Assembly (NCBI GenBank): GCA_016935045.1
Contig: JAFGRS010000703.1
Location: forward strand, 1-13,427
Direction of reading: 5' to 3'
DNA: 13,427 nucleotides
From: Lentisphaeria bacterium
GTDB taxonomy: Bacteria; Verrucomicrobiota; Lentisphaeria; Oligosphaerales; JAFGRS01
Below the pieces are notes generated by a model. That model was not told where the DNA came from. It did no database searches and was given only the letters and a program-made list of their open reading frames with translations. Both the position numbers and the translations under genes were made by a program. Of this stretch, positions 11,861 through 13,427 are shown one piece after another; position 1 is the first letter of the stretch, and every line of letters begins with the position of its first letter.

Positions 11861-13427
11861 TCACTCCGGCACCCCGAAGAGATCAAAGCTCGCCACCCGG
11901 ATCGTGCCGTCGGCGCCCGGGTCGGTGACGCGCAGACGGACGTACCGTGCGGGGACCGGCGGCAGGATGGGCACATCGACCCAACTATGGGTCTGGGACT
12001 GGCCCTGGCCACCCGGCCGCGCTTCGAGCCTTGCGGCAACCGCAAAGGTACGACCGTCCCGGCTGACCAGCAACTCGGCCCGGACGGTATTGAGGGCCAG
12101 CTCGATGAAGCGTCCGGCGCCTTCGACGGCGACCCGGTCGAGAACGAGAACCTGGCCCAGGTCCACGTCCAGAAGGGCCCCTCCCGGCGCCTCCCACCAC
12201 GTGCGCGGATCCCGATCCAGCGCCCTCTGCGGGTCACTGTCGGGCGCGCTGTCGGTTGCCGTTGCGGTTCGGCCGAAGGTCCGTGACGCCTCGTTGTGGA
12301 ACCGTACCCTTTCGGGGGCGGCTCGGATGGGATGGTTGACGAAGGTCCGTTCGATCGTTTTGCCGTAGACAATGAGGGGGCCCCGAAAGTCCGGCCCGGT
12401 TTCGAACCAGTTGTGAATCCCATCGCGCCCTCCGGTGGCGAAGTACCCCAGGAGTTCGATCTGCCCGCCCGCATCCAGTTTCAGGCAGGTCTCGCAGGCC
12501 ACGTCGTGCATGCTCAGCCAGAACTCCGCGTCCCGGCAGGAACGGCCGTTCTCGGCGACGAAATGGCAGTGCAGGCGTGGGTAGAAGCCGACCAGTCCCC
12601 AGGCCTTCTGTCCCTGGCAGTCCCCGAAGGTATAGTGCACGCTGTGCTCGCCGGAGAAGCGGGCGAGTGCCTTGCGGCTCTCGGGCGTGGCGATGCCGTG
12701 AAGGCGGCCCGGTTCTGCCCACGGCCCCCAGGAGAAGGCAACGCGTTCGAGTCTGCCCGCCCTGGAGCCGCCGCCCACGTGAATGCCGCGGTAGAACGCG
12801 GTTCCCCACAGGTCGCGGACGAGATGGTCGTCGCAGCGGTGCGTTGCCAGATCGATCCCGAAGGTCGCGTTCAGGAGGTGCATGTCCACGATCCAGATGC
12901 CGGGCCCGGCCCCGCGAATGGCGTAGGGGAACGGAACGAGCGCGGCGACGTCGTGCGACTGTTCCGGGAACACGATCGTGAACCCACGGACCCCTGCGTG
13001 AGGCATAAGCGTGAGCAGAGCCGGAGCCGTGTCCGGCCGGGCGGTACCCTTACCGACGATACCGGCCAGCGAGCAGGTTTCCCGGAACTCGCGGACTCTG
13101 CCTTGCCCAAGCGGTCCGCGCAGTTCGACCCCCGTGGGGACCGTCAGGGGGGCGGTGACCCTGTACTCGCCCTGGGGCAGGTAGACCGTGCCACCCCCTG
13201 CCCTTCCCGCGGCATCGAGGGCTCCGGCGATTGCGGCCGTGTCGTCCGTCCGGCCGTCTCCTGCCGCCTGGAAGGGCGGGGCCGTGACATCGAGGAACGA
13301 CTCCCGATCCGTCCGTGCCGGCAGGGGTGCCGGCCGGAACGTATAGGAACGCCCGGCCGCCTCGGGCACGCGGTCCAGATCCGCGTAATGCATGCGGTAG
13401 TACCATGGATCGTGGCCGTGCTCTTCC
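11861..13427 (-). CDS. Pectate-lyase-3-type beta-helix protein with C-terminal F5/8C domain (5' end outside window)
   Basis: The minus-strand frame is open from the right edge to a TGA at 11861-11863, giving 521 visible residues. An ATG at 13393 exists, but the 11 upstream codons (EEHGHDPWYYR) read as normal protein, so the gene probably starts outside the window. Visible residues about 45-105 hold the Pectate_lyase_3 start: AGDGRTDDTAAIAGALDAAG, GGGTVYLPQGEYRV and VPTGVELRG. The middle is consistent with a right-handed parallel beta-helix (WIVDMHLLNATFGIDLATHR, AFYRGIHVGGGSRAG). Residues about 395-521 form an F5/8 type C, discoidin-like module: ALDRDPRTWWEAPGGALLDV, then SRDGRTFAVAARLEA and PARYVRLRVTDPG. 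Such modules bind carbohydrate. It may be a lyase or hydrolase on acidic polysaccharides, but this fold has many activities and catalytic residues cannot be named. Any signal peptide is outside the window. Confidence 0.82.
   Translation of the reverse strand, partial: EEHGHDPWYYRMHYADLDRVPEAAGRSYTFRPAPLPARTDRESFLDVTAPPFQAAGDGRTDDTAAIAGALDAAGRAGGGTVYLPQGEYRVTAPLTVPTGVELRGPLGQGRVREFRETCSLAGIVGKGTARPDTAPALLTLMPHAGVRGFTIVFPEQSHDVAALVPFPYAIRGAGPGIWIVDMHLLNATFGIDLATHRCDDHLVRDLWGTAFYRGIHVGGGSRAGRLERVAFSWGPWAEPGRLHGIATPESRKALARFSGEHSVHYTFGDCQGQKAWGLVGFYPRLHCHFVAENGRSCRDAEFWLSMHDVACETCLKLDAGGQIELLGYFATGGRDGIHNWFETGPDFRGPLIVYGKTIERTFVNHPIRAAPERVRFHNEASRTFGRTATATDSAPDSDPQRALDRDPRTWWEAPGGALLDVDLGQVLVLDRVAVEGAGRFIELALNTVRAELLVSRDGRTFAVAARLEARPGGQGQSQTHSWVDVPILPPVPARYVRLRVTDPGADGTIRVASFDLFGVPE

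Overview
This is a GC-rich bacterial window dominated by secreted carbohydrate-active and sulfate-ester-cleaving enzymes. The density of sulfatases and sialidase-like beta-propellers, the absence of SusC/SusD-type genes, and one truncated frame resembling a prepilin leader all suggest a PVC-superphylum organism (Lentisphaerota, Kiritimatiellota or Planctomycetota). This assignment is inferred from gene content only; no marker gene is present.

Layout. At the left edge, the last 61 codons of a GH99/GH71-like protein (+) meet, tail to tail, a 917-residue exported GH42-like glycoside hydrolase (-). The gap is 10 bp, and a small inverted repeat covers both stop codons. Upstream of the GH42-like gene is a gene-poor spacer of about 780 bp (2951-3732). 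It is crowded with perfect inverted repeats, contains two copies of a roughly 69-bp hairpin-bearing repeat, and holds a short minus-strand frame that ends shortly after a prepilin-like GFTLI motif. Six plus-strand genes follow: sialidase-fold protein, small lipoprotein, sulfatase 1 with a C-terminal beta-rich domain, GH33-type sialidase, sulfatase 2, and a GH43/GH32-like propeller protein. Gaps between them are 70, 169, 170, 195 and 35 bp, and several hold hairpins, so they may be several transcription units rather than one operon. The propeller gene converges on a minus-strand pectate-lyase-3-type beta-helix protein with a C-terminal F5/8C (discoidin-like) domain, which runs off the right edge. 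A perfect 10-bp-stem hairpin lies between them.

Function. The plus-strand block alternates sialidase-fold proteins with sulfatases. That is consistent with stepwise removal of acidic caps (sulfate esters, perhaps sialic or other acidic sugars) from a complex glycan. The flanking GH42-like, GH99-like and beta-helix enzymes could cut the backbone or side chains. Most products have an export signal or lipobox; the propeller protein has none and may work in the cytoplasm. The actual substrate cannot be read from the sequence. The formylglycine-generating enzyme that the sulfatases need is not in the window.

The least ordinary items are the hairpin-rich spacer with its prepilin-leader-like fragment, sulfatase 1 lacking the usual GKWH histidine, and the signal-less propeller protein in an otherwise exported set. 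I found no clear evidence of a wholly new system, and no tRNA, rRNA, CRISPR array or transposase.
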